Assembly: GCF_014207705.1 (NCBI RefSeq) | Contig: NZ_JACHIU010000001.1 | Span: 5,820,501-5,884,500 of the forward strand | DNA from: Sphaerisporangium rubeum | GTDB taxonomy: Bacteria; Actinomycetota; Actinomycetes; Streptosporangiales; Streptosporangiaceae | Reading direction: 5' to 3' | DNA: 64,000 nucleotides | Shown here: positions 8,425 through 16,421 of the stretch, piece after piece | Layout of the letters: each line of letters begins with the position of its first letter | Position numbering within the stretch: the stretch's first letter is position 1 | Notes under the pieces: model-generated | What the model saw: only the letters and a program-made list of their open reading frames with translations | What the model was told of the DNA's origin: nothing | Databases searched by the model: none | Position numbers and translations under genes: made by a program

Positions 8425-8796
8425 ATGGCAAACATCGACGTCACGCTCAAGGAGATGATGTCCGTCGACGGCGCCATCGGCGCCGCCGTCGTCGACTACG
8501 GCAGTGGCATGGCACTCGGCACACTAGGCGGGTCCAAGGACCTCGACCTCCAGGTCGCCGCCGCCGGCAACACCGAGGTCATCAAGGCCAAGCTCCGCAC
8601 CATGGAGGCCCTGCGCCTCCATGAGGGCATCGAGGACATCCTCATCACCCTGAGCGCGCAGTACCACATCATCCGCCCCCTGTCCGGCCGCAGCGGCAAG
8701 GGCCTGTTCCTCTACCTGGCCCTCGACCGCCAGCGCGCCAACCTGGCCCTGGCCCGCCACTCCCTGCGGAGCATCGAGGAGGCACTGGAGGTCTGA
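8425..8796 (+). CDS. Roadblock/LC7 domain protein
   Basis: This is a 123-residue single-domain roadblock protein beginning MANIDVTLKEMMSVDGAIGA, which is the family's typical opening. The ATG at 8425 has a strong ribosome site (AGGAGG, spacing about 6). It aligns with the preceding roadblock protein, sharing the RANLALA...LR helix, and the two probably form a heterodimer or a regulator pair. A GTPase partner must be encoded elsewhere, if one exists. Confidence 0.85.
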   Translation: MANIDVTLKEMMSVDGAIGAAVVDYGSGMALGTLGGSKDLDLQVAAAGNTEVIKAKLRTMEALRLHEGIEDILITLSAQYHIIRPLSGRSGKGLFLYLALDRQRANLALARHSLRSIEEALEV

Positions 8797-8859
8797 CCCG
8801 TCCCACCCGGCGACCGGGAACCGCGACGGCACGCCGGCGAGAGGCCCGCGGCCCGGCGG

Positions 8860-9735
8860 CTACAGCACGGCGGCGCGGGTGGTGAGCTCGGTGATCGCCG
8901 CCACGAAGTCGGGCCAGAGCGCACGCGGCAGGTCGTGGCCCATCCCGGGGAACGTCAGCAGCTTGGCCCCCGGGATGGCGTCCGCGGTGGCGACCCCACC
9001 GGCGAGCTGGACAAGCTGGTCGGCCTCCCCGTGGATCACCAGCGCCGGCACCGACAACTCGCGCAGCGCCGCCGTCCGGTCCCCCGACGCGAGGAGCGCC
9101 GCGAACTGCCGGCCGAACCCCGGCGGGTCGAACGACCGGTCATAGGCCTGCCCCGCGATCTCCCGCACCCGCGCCTCGTCCGCCGGATACGCCGGCGACC
9201 CCAGCACCTTCCACGACTCGACCGCACGCCGCACCACCGACTCCCGGTCAGGAGCCGCCGGCGCCAGCAGCGCACCGAGCGCCAGCTCTGTAGGAGCCCC
9301 CACATCCGGACTCGTCGTCGACATGATCGACGTGAGACTGAGCGTCCTCCCCGGGTACCTGATCGCGAACTCCTGCGCGATCATCCCCCCCATCGAGGCC
9401 CCCACCACATGCACCGCGTCCAGCCCAAGAACGTCCAACAGCCCCGCCGTGTCGGCCGCCATGTCCTTCAGCAGATACGGCGCCTCCGGCACCCCCTCGC
9501 CACGCGCCGCCGGAAGCCGCGGCACCCCCGCCTCATGCAGATGCGTCGACAACCCCGCGTCCCGGTTGTCGAACCGCACGACGTAATGCCCCGCGGCGGC
9601 CAGCTCCGCGCAGAACTCCTCGTCCCAACTGATCATCTGAGCCCCGAGCCCCATGATCAGCACCAACACCCTCCCCCCGGCGTCCCCGAAGGTGTCGTAG
9701 GCGATCTCGATCCCGTTGACCCGCACACGATCCAT
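8860..9735 (-). CDS. Alpha/beta hydrolase
   Basis: This is a 291-residue alpha/beta hydrolase of the broad esterase/haloperoxidase-like group. The nucleophile elbow is GASMGGM (Ser near residue 110), the oxyanion region is LIMGLGAQM near residue 30, the acid is likely the Asp in IHGEADQLVQ, and the histidine lies in GMGHDLP near the C-terminus. DRDAGLS-type residues (FDNRDAGLSTHL) are typical of the family. The substrate cannot be told from the sequence. The ATG at 9735 gives the normal length; the frame stays open far upstream, but that stretch overlaps the hydrogenase genes. Confidence 0.85.
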   Translation of the reverse strand: MDRVRVNGIEIAYDTFGDAGGRVLVLIMGLGAQMISWDEEFCAELAAAGHYVVRFDNRDAGLSTHLHEAGVPRLPAARGEGVPEAPYLLKDMAADTAGLLDVLGLDAVHVVGASMGGMIAQEFAIRYPGRTLSLTSIMSTTSPDVGAPTELALGALLAPAAPDRESVVRRAVESWKVLGSPAYPADEARVREIAGQAYDRSFDPPGFGRQFAALLASGDRTAALRELSVPALVIHGEADQLVQLAGGVATADAIPGAKLLTFPGMGHDLPRALWPDFVAAITELTTRAAVL

Positions 9736-9821
9736 GCCGACAGAATTCCATTCGGTTCCCTGGCCCACAAGCCCGCCACGGGACCACGGCCACCAGGGAC
9801 GCACGCGCCAGGACCTGCCGG

Positions 9822-10181
9822 TCAGCGGCGTGTCACCGGGCCGCCGCGGTCGGTGCCGACGCCGGTGAAGTGGTCCGGGCCGGCGGCGCCGGCGGGACGG
9901 CCGGTGCGGGGGTGTTCGCCTGCGGGGACGCGGCCGGGCCGGTGTTTCTCGCGGGACAGGCGTTCGGGGCGGGTGGTCATGCTCTGGCCTACGTCGAGAG
10001 CGCTGGTGGCGTGGGTGTCGGTGGGGGGGACGCCGTGGCGTTCGGCTTCCGAGATTTCTCTTGGGGGACGGCGGTCGCCGGGTGGGGGGTGTTGGAAGGC
10101 GAGTTTGGTGCCTTTTATGGCGTCCTGGTGGGCCTGTTGGCGGATTTTCTTTTTGTTTGGGCTGTTGGGGAGATCGGTCAT
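9822..10181 (-). CDS. Hypothetical protein, last gene of the hydrogenase operon
   Basis: This predicted protein of 119 residues is basic, rich in Pro, Arg and His, and probably disordered beyond residue 30 (MTDLPNSPNKKKIRQQAHQD opens it). I recognise no domain. Third codon positions are strongly G/C, which supports real coding despite a local dip in GC near its start. The ATG at 10181 is preceded by GGGGGTGG. It lies 60 bases behind hypE on the same strand and would be the last gene of the hydrogenase transcript. It might instead be a spurious frame. Confidence 0.45.
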   Translation of the reverse strand: MTDLPNSPNKKKIRQQAHQDAIKGTKLAFQHPPPGDRRPPREISEAERHGVPPTDTHATSALDVGQSMTTRPERLSREKHRPGRVPAGEHPRTGRPAGAAGPDHFTGVGTDRGGPVTRR

Positions 10182-10244
10182 CGGTACCACCCCCGTGGGT
10201 ACGGTGTCTTCTCTGGGTCATTTCTGGTTGTTCCCCGCTCGGGG

Positions 10245-11345
10245 TCAGCAGATGCGAGGCAGGGGGTCGCCTACCAGGACGTCGACGATTCTGGTGCCGC
10301 CGAAGGCGGTGTGGAGGAGGACGAGGCCCGGGGGGTCGGGGGCCACGCGGCCGATCACCGTGGCGGTGGCGCCTTGGGGGTGGGAGCGGAGTGCGGACAG
10401 CGCGGTGTCGGTGGTGTCGCGGTCGACCACGGCGATCATGCGGCCTTCGCAGGCGGCGTACAGGGGGTCGATGCCGAGGAGTTCGCAGCAGCCGCGTACG
10501 GCGGGGCGGACGGGGATCTGGGTCTCCGTCAGGACGATCGCCGTGCCTGAGGATTCGGCGATCTCGTTGAGCACGGTGGCGACGCCGCCTCTGGTGGCGT
10601 CGCGGAGGCAGCGTACGGCGCCTTCGGGGCAGGTTTCCAGGAGGCGTGCGGTGAGGGTGTTCAGGGGGGCGGTGTCGGAGGTGACGTCGGCTTGGATGTC
10701 GAAGGCGCCTCTGGCGAGCATGACGGTGACGCCGTGGTCGCCGATGGGGCCGGAGACGATGACGGTGTCGCCGGCGCGGGCCGCGGTGGCGGTCAGAGTG
10801 AGGCCGGGGTGCACCACGCCTACGCCTGCTGTGGTGATGTAGCAGCCGTCGGCTTTGCCTTTCTGGACGACCTTGGTGTCGCCGGTGACGATGGTGACGC
10901 CGGCGGCGCGAGCGGCGGTGGCCATGCTGGCGGTGATGCGGCGCAGGTCGGCCAGGGGGAAGCCCTCTTCGAGGATGAAGCCGGCGGAGAGGTGGGCGGG
11001 GGTGGCGCCGCACATGGCGAGGTCGTTGACGGTGCCGTTGACGGCCAGGTCGCCGATGTCGCCGCCGGGGAAGAACAGGGGGGTGACGACGAAGGAGTCG
11101 GTGGTGAAGGCGAGTTCGCCGGTGACGGCGCCGTCGGCGAGGGGTTCGAGGAGGGGGTTCCTGAACGCGTCCAGGAAGACGTCCTCGATCAGGGTGCGGG
11201 TGGCCTTGCCGCCGGCGCCGTGGGCCAGGGTGATCAGCTCGTCGCGTACCTTCGCCTTGCGGCGGCGGGCCCGCTGGATGCGGTCGAGCACCTGCTCCTC
11301 GCGGGTGAGCGTGCGGGGGTCCGCAGAAGGGTCGTCGGTGGTCAT
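10245..11345 (-). CDS. hypE: Hydrogenase maturation protein HypE
   Basis: HypE accepts a carbamoyl group on its C-terminal cysteine and dehydrates it to thiocyanate, giving the CN ligands of the [NiFe] site. The C-terminus is PRIC, the required terminal cysteine. The N-terminal half shows the PurM-like ATP-binding core with LITLAHGAGGKAT and FTTDSFVV. The length of 366 residues includes about 35 extra N-terminal residues. The ATG overlaps the stop of a 20-codon mini-ORF as ATGA, so translation is probably coupled. The carbamoyl donor HypF is not encoded in the window. Confidence 0.95.
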   Translation of the reverse strand: MTTDDPSADPRTLTREEQVLDRIQRARRRKAKVRDELITLAHGAGGKATRTLIEDVFLDAFRNPLLEPLADGAVTGELAFTTDSFVVTPLFFPGGDIGDLAVNGTVNDLAMCGATPAHLSAGFILEEGFPLADLRRITASMATAARAAGVTIVTGDTKVVQKGKADGCYITTAGVGVVHPGLTLTATAARAGDTVIVSGPIGDHGVTVMLARGAFDIQADVTSDTAPLNTLTARLLETCPEGAVRCLRDATRGGVATVLNEIAESSGTAIVLTETQIPVRPAVRGCCELLGIDPLYAACEGRMIAVVDRDTTDTALSALRSHPQGATATVIGRVAPDPPGLVLLHTAFGGTRIVDVLVGDPLPRIC

Positions 11346-11404
11346 GTGCGGGTGGCCTCGTTCGCGCGGGTGAGTGTGCGGGGGGCCACTGGAGCGGTGG
11401 TCAT
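11342..11404 (-). CDS. 20-codon mini-ORF between hypD and hypE, from a tandem duplication
   Basis: This short frame encodes MTTAPVAPRTLTRANEATRT. Its ATG overlaps the hypD stop (ATGA), and its own stop overlaps the hypE ATG (ATGA). Its DNA is an imperfect duplicate, 59 bases apart, of the hypD end plus hypE start: both copies read GAGGCCACCCG-ACATGACCACC and, further on, CCCCGCAC-CTCACCCGCG. The peptide therefore imitates the HypE N-terminus (MTTDDPSADPRTLTREE). It probably serves as a translational relay rather than as a functional peptide. Confidence 0.55.
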   Translation of the reverse strand: MTTAPVAPRTLTRANEATRT

Positions 11405-12528
11405 GTTCGGGTGGCCTCTTTGACGCGGGTGCGGGAGAAGCGGCCGAAGTTGTAGTAGGCGGCGCAGGCGCCTTCTGAGGAGACCATGCAGGTGCCTATG
11501 GGGGTTTCCGGGGTGCAGGCGGTGCCGAAGACCTTGCATTCCCAGGGTTTCAGTACGCCTTTGAGCACTTCGCCGCACTGGCAGGCCTTGGGGTCGGCGA
11601 CGCGGGTGGCGGGGAGGTCGAAGAGACGTTCGGCGTCGTAGGCGGCATAGCGGTCGCGCAGGCGCAGGGCCGAGTGCGAGATGAAGCCGAGGCCGCGCCA
11701 CTCGAAGTGCGGCCGGGGTTCCATGGTCTGGTTGATGACGGACAGGGCCTTGGGGTTGCCGTCCCAGGGGACCACGCGGGAGTACTGGTTCTCGACGGCG
11801 GCGTGGCCACGGGACAACTGGGTCAGGCCGGCGTGCACGGCCTGGAGGACGTCGAGAGGTTCGAAACCGGCGACGACCAGGGGTTTGCCGTACTGCTCGG
11901 CGATGAAGCGGTACGGACGGCAGCCGATGACCGCCGACACGTGGCCGGGGCCGATGAAGCCGTCGAGGCGCAGGTCGGGTGAGTCGAGGATGGCCTTGAT
12001 GGCGGGGATGATGGTGACGTGGTTGCAGAAGACCGAGAAGTTGGCGATGCCTTCGGCCTCGGCGCGCAGCAGCGTCATGGCGGTGGACGGGGCCGTGGTC
12101 TCGAAACCGACGGCCATGAACACCACCTGGTGGTCGGGGTTGTCGCGAGCGATCTTGAGCGCGTCCAGCGGTGAGTACACGACGCGGATGTCGGCGCCGC
12201 GTGCCGCCGCGTCCTGGAAGGAGCCACGGCCGCCGGGGACGCGGGTCATGTCGCCGAACGACGTCATGATGACGCCAGGCCGCTCGGCGATGTGGATGGC
12301 GTCGTCGATGCGGCCCATCGGGATCACGCACACGGGACAGCCGGGGCCGTGCACCAGCGTGATCGCCTCGGGGAGGTGGTCCTCCAGGCCGTGTTTGTAG
12401 ATGGTGTGCGTGTGGCCGCCGCACACCTCCATGAACTTGTACCGCCGTCCCGGCTCGCACAGCGCGGCGACGCCGGCGGCGAGCGCGCGGGCCGTCGCCG
12501 CGTCGCGGTACTCGTCGACGAAACGCAT
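11401..12528 (-). CDS. hypD: Hydrogenase maturation protein HypD
   Basis: HypD is the iron-sulfur scaffold where, together with HypC, the Fe(CN)2CO group is assembled. All signature cysteines are visible: EVCGGHTHTIYKHGL near residue 35, GPGCPVCVIP near 70, and the C-terminal cluster region CQCGEV, CKVFGTACTPETPIGTC and EGACAAYYNFG. The length of 375 residues is typical. It follows hypC by nine bases in the same transcript. Confidence 0.97.
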   Translation of the reverse strand: MRFVDEYRDAATARALAAGVAALCEPGRRYKFMEVCGGHTHTIYKHGLEDHLPEAITLVHGPGCPVCVIPMGRIDDAIHIAERPGVIMTSFGDMTRVPGGRGSFQDAAARGADIRVVYSPLDALKIARDNPDHQVVFMAVGFETTAPSTAMTLLRAEAEGIANFSVFCNHVTIIPAIKAILDSPDLRLDGFIGPGHVSAVIGCRPYRFIAEQYGKPLVVAGFEPLDVLQAVHAGLTQLSRGHAAVENQYSRVVPWDGNPKALSVINQTMEPRPHFEWRGLGFISHSALRLRDRYAAYDAERLFDLPATRVADPKACQCGEVLKGVLKPWECKVFGTACTPETPIGTCMVSSEGACAAYYNFGRFSRTRVKEATRT

Positions 12529-12536
12529 CCCGGACC

Positions 12537-12815
12537 CTACCCTTCGCCGATCATGGATTCGCGCAGCGCGGCCATCTCGTCGTCGTACGCCTGGCCGATG
12601 CTCTCCAGGAAGTCGAGCGCCGCCTTGGCCTCCACCTCGTCGATCTTGGAGAGCGCGAAGCCGACGTGGATGAGGACCCAGTCCCCCGGCGCCAGGTCCT
12701 CCCCCTCCAGCAGGCCGATGTTGACGGCGCGCCGTACGCCGCTCACGTCGACCTGCGCGAGGTCGGGACGGTCAGACGGCATCTCCACGATCTCCCCGGG
12801 GATCCCCAGGCACAT
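12537..12815 (-). CDS. hypC: Hydrogenase maturation chaperone HypC
   Basis: HypC is a small OB-fold chaperone that carries iron between HypD and the hydrogenase large subunit. It begins MCLGIPG; the cysteine exposed after removal of Met1 is the functional residue. GDWVLIHVGFALSKID is the family core. At 92 residues it is slightly long because of an acidic C-terminal helix. Its start overlaps the end of hypA by 44 bases. Confidence 0.96.
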   Translation of the reverse strand: MCLGIPGEIVEMPSDRPDLAQVDVSGVRRAVNIGLLEGEDLAPGDWVLIHVGFALSKIDEVEAKAALDFLESIGQAYDDEMAALRESMIGEG

Positions 12816-13155
12816 AGGTCGCCTCCGCGAGCTGGATGGATTCGAGTACGAGGTCGTCGCCGCCTTCGGTGTCCACGTCGGCGGACCCGCAGGCGGGACA
12901 GACGGTGTGCGGGTCGGCCGACAGGGTCGCGGCCCCGCACTCGGCGCACGTCACCCGCACCGGCAGGGTGACGAGGTCGAGGCGGGCCCCCTCGGCCACC
13001 GTCCCCTCACTGACCAGCGCGAAGGCGTCGCCGATCGACGGCTCCGCCACCCGTAGCAGCGCGCCGACCTGCACGCGCGCGCGGCAGACCCGCCGGCCGT
13101 CCGCTCGCTTCTCCACGGCCGCGAGGATCGACTCCGCGATCCCGAACTCATGCAC
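12772..13155 (-). CDS. hypA: Hydrogenase nickel-insertion protein HypA
   Basis: HypA delivers nickel to the hydrogenase large subunit. The N-terminal MHE nickel-binding motif is intact, and the zinc site is formed by CAEC and CPAC (residues about 70-95). The length of 127 residues is normal. Its usual partner, the GTPase HypB, is not found anywhere in this window, so nickel loading must use a distant HypB or proceed without it. The gene overlaps hypC. Confidence 0.95.
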   Translation of the reverse strand: MHEFGIAESILAAVEKRADGRRVCRARVQVGALLRVAEPSIGDAFALVSEGTVAEGARLDLVTLPVRVTCAECGAATLSADPHTVCPACGSADVDTEGGDDLVLESIQLAEATYVPGDPRGDRGDAV

Positions 13156-13204
13156 GATCCCTACCCCCCGTCGTCTCTGTGTTCGTCCCGGTCCTGGTCA
13201 AAGG

Positions 13205-13309
13205 TCACATCTGGCGGATCTTCAGGTAGCGCTTGATGTCGGGGAGGGAGCGGTAGACCAGGACTCCTGCGGCCGTCAGGACGGCGAGCTTCACCAGGTG
13301 TCGTCGCAT
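13205..13309 (-). CDS. DUF6893-like 34-residue protein
   Basis: This tiny gene encodes MRRHLVKLAVLTAAGVLVY and then RSLPDIKRYLKIRQM. It has a basic start, one hydrophobic helix of about 15 residues, and a basic amphipathic end with the LPDIKRYLKI motif that I associate with DUF6893 small proteins of actinobacteria. Its ATG overlaps the end of the maturation protease gene by 19 bases, and it precedes hypA by about 50 bases, so it belongs to the hydrogenase operon. It may be a membrane-interacting accessory peptide. The function is unknown. Confidence 0.7.
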   Translation of the reverse strand: MRRHLVKLAVLTAAGVLVYRSLPDIKRYLKIRQM

Positions 13310-13782
13310 CGGGATACCTCCGGTTGTTCTGACTGGCGGAGCAGTTCGAGCACCAGGCCGGCGGCGCGCGGCACGGCGCCGGCGACCGGCGGGCTGAGGT
13401 CCATGCCGGGTGCGGTGGTGGCGGGTTCGCAGCCGACGAGCAGCACGGGGATCGTCATCTCGCCGAGCGTGCCGGCGAGGGCCAGCACCGCCTCGGGGTT
13501 CATGTCGTGCGCGTCGAACAGCGCGCCGGTGAGGTCGCCTTCGGTGGGACGCAGCACGTACAGGGTGCCTGGGGGGTCGCCGCGAGGTGCGAGGTCCACG
13601 AGGATCGCGGCGTCGTACCCGCCGCCGGTCAGCTCGTACGCCAGGTGCACGCCGCGGATGCCGAAGTCGGCGACGACGGCGCCGTCCGGCAGGTCGCGGC
13701 CGGCGAGTTCGCGCGCCACGGCGACACCGAAGCCGTCGTCCCCGAGGAACACGTTGCCGACACCGGCCACCAGGGTCTTCAC
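13291..13782 (-). CDS. Hydrogenase maturation protease (HyaD/HycI family)
   Basis: This endopeptidase removes the C-terminal tail of the large subunit after nickel insertion. It begins VAGVGNVFLGDDGFGVAVA, the family's nickel-sensing GxGN...DDG motif (Asp near residue 15). DFGIRGVHLAYEL and ILVDLAPRG carry the second acidic ligand, and DAHDMNPEAVL the third histidine region. The expected substrate is the large subunit at 17040-18833, whose C-terminus carries a 21-residue extension. The gene overlaps its neighbour on each side by a few bases. Confidence 0.93.
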   Translation of the reverse strand: MKTLVAGVGNVFLGDDGFGVAVARELAGRDLPDGAVVADFGIRGVHLAYELTGGGYDAAILVDLAPRGDPPGTLYVLRPTEGDLTGALFDAHDMNPEAVLALAGTLGEMTIPVLLVGCEPATTAPGMDLSPPVAGAVPRAAGLVLELLRQSEQPEVSRCDDTW

Positions 13783-15134
13783 GTCCCGGCCTCCTTCGGC
13801 AGGAGTTCCACCTCGTCAGGCGCGAAGTACAGGTAGCGGCCGTGCGAGCGGCGCAGGTCGGCGCCGGGGTCGTCCTCCAGGGTGACGGCGAGGTGCCGCG
13901 CGCCGTCCACGTCGGTCAGCACGGCCTCCACGACGGCGGTGCGGCCGGTGAGGAACATGTCGTGCGCGTCGGCGCGTCGTTTGCCGGGGACCAGCCGCAC
14001 CCGGCTGCCTTTGCCGATCGCGCGGCCGTTCACCGTGACGTCGGCGGCGGGGCCGAGGTGACGGATGGCGCCGTGGAGGCGTTCCAGCAGCTCAGGTGGC
14101 AGGTCGGCGGCTCGGTCGAGCAGGTCGGCGGCGCGGGGGTCGGTGGCGGCGGCCTCGCGTCGCTCCTCGTCGGTGAGGGTGAGCGCGCGCAGGTGCAGCA
14201 TCTCGTCGATCTCGGTCGCGTCGAACGTCGCGCCGGGGCTCTCGGGTGCCACGCGGGGATGGTCGCCGAGGATGATCGGCGCGGACAGCACCACGTCGCG
14301 ACGGCCGGGGTCGCCGACCAGCACCGGCCAGGTGTGCCGGTTGCGGCAGGTGCGCGCCGCGGCGCGGGCCCACTCCGGCGGGTCGGCGAGCGACAGGAAC
14401 GACCCGGCGGTGGCGCCGATGAGCAGGTGCGCGGCGACCAGCGAGTGCCGCAGCGCCTCCTCGCGTCCGTCGCCGCGCGCCACCCACGCACCGGTGTCCT
14501 GCCGCCAGGTGGTGGCCCGCATCGTCTCCCACGGCGGCGCGTCGCCGCCGGGGAGCCACGCGGTGCGGTTCTCCACGTGGACACGCAGCTTGAGCAGGCC
14601 GTACGGACCGGGGGGACGTTCGGCGCGCACGCCGAGCACGGCGTGCAGGGGCCGGTGCGCGGTGACGACGCGGCCGACGGTCTCGCCGGACGGGCCGGTG
14701 ACGGTCTCCTCGGCCCGGTCGCCGGGGATCCGGATCACGACGGTGCGTTCGGCGCCGATCAGGTGCGGCACGGCGAGCACGGCCTCGGTCTCGCGCTCGG
14801 TGGCGTCGTCGTACGACAGGTGCGTGGTGTCGCCGCACCGCAGCTCGGCGACCGGCGTGAACCGGCCGTCCTCGGCGCGTTCGACGCGGCGTTCGCGCAC
14901 GTGCAGGAACCGCAGCCGTACCCGCAGCAGCGCGTTGGCGCCGCCGTCGAGGAGACACTCGGTGACGCTGGCCGACGGTTCGGCGGTCTCCTGGTACGCC
15001 GGAGGCACCAGCACACCGAACTGCCAGCGCAGCCGGTTCTTCGGGGCCGAGGCACGGTAGGGGTAGAGCAGGTACCCCTCGTACAGCACGGCGTCGGCCA
15101 CCGCGCGGGCCGCCTCCATCGGGACGCTCCTCAC
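13779..15134 (-). CDS. Conserved hydrogenase-operon protein of unknown function (451 aa)
   Basis: I do not recognise a named domain. The protein is 451 residues, soluble, without signal or membrane segments. It opens with VADAVLYEGYLLYPYRASAPKN, ends with a region rich in charged residues (DPGADLRRSHGRYLYFAPDE), and contains a possible metal or nucleotide segment around GDHPRVAPESPGATFDATEIDE. It lies inside the hydrogenase operon with four-base overlaps on both sides, which points to a role in hydrogenase maturation or assembly. From memory, similar proteins accompany group 1h hydrogenases in actinobacteria. Biochemical role unknown. Confidence 0.75.
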   Translation of the reverse strand: MRSVPMEAARAVADAVLYEGYLLYPYRASAPKNRLRWQFGVLVPPAYQETAEPSASVTECLLDGGANALLRVRLRFLHVRERRVERAEDGRFTPVAELRCGDTTHLSYDDATERETEAVLAVPHLIGAERTVVIRIPGDRAEETVTGPSGETVGRVVTAHRPLHAVLGVRAERPPGPYGLLKLRVHVENRTAWLPGGDAPPWETMRATTWRQDTGAWVARGDGREEALRHSLVAAHLLIGATAGSFLSLADPPEWARAAARTCRNRHTWPVLVGDPGRRDVVLSAPIILGDHPRVAPESPGATFDATEIDEMLHLRALTLTDEERREAAATDPRAADLLDRAADLPPELLERLHGAIRHLGPAADVTVNGRAIGKGSRVRLVPGKRRADAHDMFLTGRTAVVEAVLTDVDGARHLAVTLEDDPGADLRRSHGRYLYFAPDEVELLPKEAGT

Positions 15135-15760
15135 GTCGCCTCCTTCAGCAGTGCCTCGACGACCTCGTCCCAGGTGGCGAGGGCCCGGCCCGCCTTGTAC
15201 CGCTGGAGCGAGCGCAGGGTGTCGCGCCGCAGCCGCAGCCAGCCGCAGCCGGGGAAGTAGCGGTCCATCAGCTCACGCCACACCGCGACCGGCAGGCCGC
15301 AGCGCGCCTCGCGGTCCCACGGCACCGGGGTGGCCGTGAGGCCGTCACCGGTGCGCGCGAACACGGTGCCGCTGAACAGCATCAGCATCGGGACCTCGCC
15401 GCCGCGCAGTGACGCCAGGTACTTGCCGGCCGCGACCTCCAGGTCGTAGCTGCACGGCACCGGCACGTCGATCTCGGTGGCGCCGGTGTACCTCGGCACG
15501 AGCACCGGCACGGTGGCGAACGGGAACGGCTTCACCGTCTCCCCCCACCGGGTGGGGTCGCCGAACAGGTCGCCGAGCAGGTCCGCCTCCCCGGCGGTGT
15601 ACGTCCGCCGCTGCGGCTCCACCCTGATCTGGCAGCGCAGCGCCACGGCGTGCACGGCGCCGGTCCCCGGTCCCGTGACGGCGAGCCGGAACGCCAGCGT
15701 GGGGCAGGCCGCGTACAGGTCGGCCCGCACCCCCCGGCACTCGAACCGGATGTCAAGCAC
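15131..15760 (-). CDS. DUF6084 family protein
   Basis: This is a 209-residue soluble protein matching what I recall of DUF6084: it opens LDIRFECRGVRADLYAACPT and contains a beta-rich region, then a conserved tail CGWLRLRRDTLRSLQRYKA. It contains no clear catalytic motif. The gene overlaps the DUF5947 gene by eight bases and the next gene by four. It is one of the uncharacterised proteins that accompany Hhy hydrogenases; a maturation or assembly role is an inference from location. Confidence 0.75.
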   Translation of the reverse strand: MLDIRFECRGVRADLYAACPTLAFRLAVTGPGTGAVHAVALRCQIRVEPQRRTYTAGEADLLGDLFGDPTRWGETVKPFPFATVPVLVPRYTGATEIDVPVPCSYDLEVAAGKYLASLRGGEVPMLMLFSGTVFARTGDGLTATPVPWDREARCGLPVAVWRELMDRYFPGCGWLRLRRDTLRSLQRYKAGRALATWDEVVEALLKEAT

Positions 15761-16421
15761 CCCTTTCCTCCTCTCCCTCGAAGTCCGCGCACCGCTGCCG
15801 CAGACCGGCGAAGAACCCCTCGATGGCGTCCCATGCCTCGCGTCCGCCGTGGAAGCCCCGCCAGCGGGTGCGCAGCAGACCGGTCAGCTCGTAGCAGGCG
15901 TCCACCGGCACCAGATGGCAGGTGAAACCCGTGCCGGGGTCGCGGTCGACGAGGAACGCCTCGACGTCCGGCAGCGGACCGGCGGCGGTGAGCGCGGGGA
16001 CGGCCGCGAGCACCCGGTCCCACGCGTCGGCCGGCACGGGGGCCTCGGTGGCGCCACCGGGGCTCGGGTAGAACGCGACGACCCGGTCCAGCTCGGAGTT
16101 GTGGAAGAAGAACGCCGTGCGCACCGGCACGCACAGCGCGTCCCAGTCCCTTTGGTCGAGTGCGAAGCCGGGGAAGGTGAGATAGCGGTCCGGTACGGCG
16201 CGGTACCGGCCGGCGCCGCTCGCGCCGTTGCGCAGGAGCAGCAGGTGACAGCCCTTGCAGGCGCACAGCAACGACCGCCGGCCCGTCTCCGTCACATGGC
16301 CGTGCGGCTCCCCTGCGGGCTCGCCGCACAGCTCGCACCGCTGCGCGGTGACCGGCCGTGGCTCCCTGAACCGCAGGAGGCCGCGCGCCGGCACACGCGG
16401 CCGGGTCTCGCCGGGGGTCAC
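15753..16421 (-). CDS. DUF5947 family protein with N-terminal zinc-finger-like motif
   Basis: This 222-residue protein shows CELCGEP and, 22 residues later, CACKGCH, a probable four-cysteine metal site like a rubredoxin or zinc ribbon. The remaining domain includes FPGFALDQRDWDALCVPV and FFHNSELDRVVAFYPSPGG, characteristic of DUF5947. I chose the GTG at 16421 because it overlaps the NifU-like gene stop as GTGA; the frame is open further upstream but runs into the previous gene. It is possibly a rubredoxin-like electron carrier or scaffold for the hydrogenase, similar in spirit to HoxR/HupI proteins. Confidence 0.78.
   Translation of the reverse strand: MTPGETRPRVPARGLLRFREPRPVTAQRCELCGEPAGEPHGHVTETGRRSLLCACKGCHLLLLRNGASGAGRYRAVPDRYLTFPGFALDQRDWDALCVPVRTAFFFHNSELDRVVAFYPSPGGATEAPVPADAWDRVLAAVPALTAAGPLPDVEAFLVDRDPGTGFTCHLVPVDACYELTGLLRTRWRGFHGGREAWDAIEGFFAGLRQRCADFEGEEERGA

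Noticed and set aside
8860-11013. A 717-codon minus-strand frame covering the alpha/beta hydrolase plus part of hypE
   Set aside because: Only the last 291 codons match a protein family; the rest lies out of frame over hypE and reads as low-complexity Arg/His/Pro.
13587-15260. A 557-codon plus-strand frame across the hydrogenase accessory genes
   Set aside because: It lies antisense to well-supported overlapping genes and has the composition of a shadow frame.
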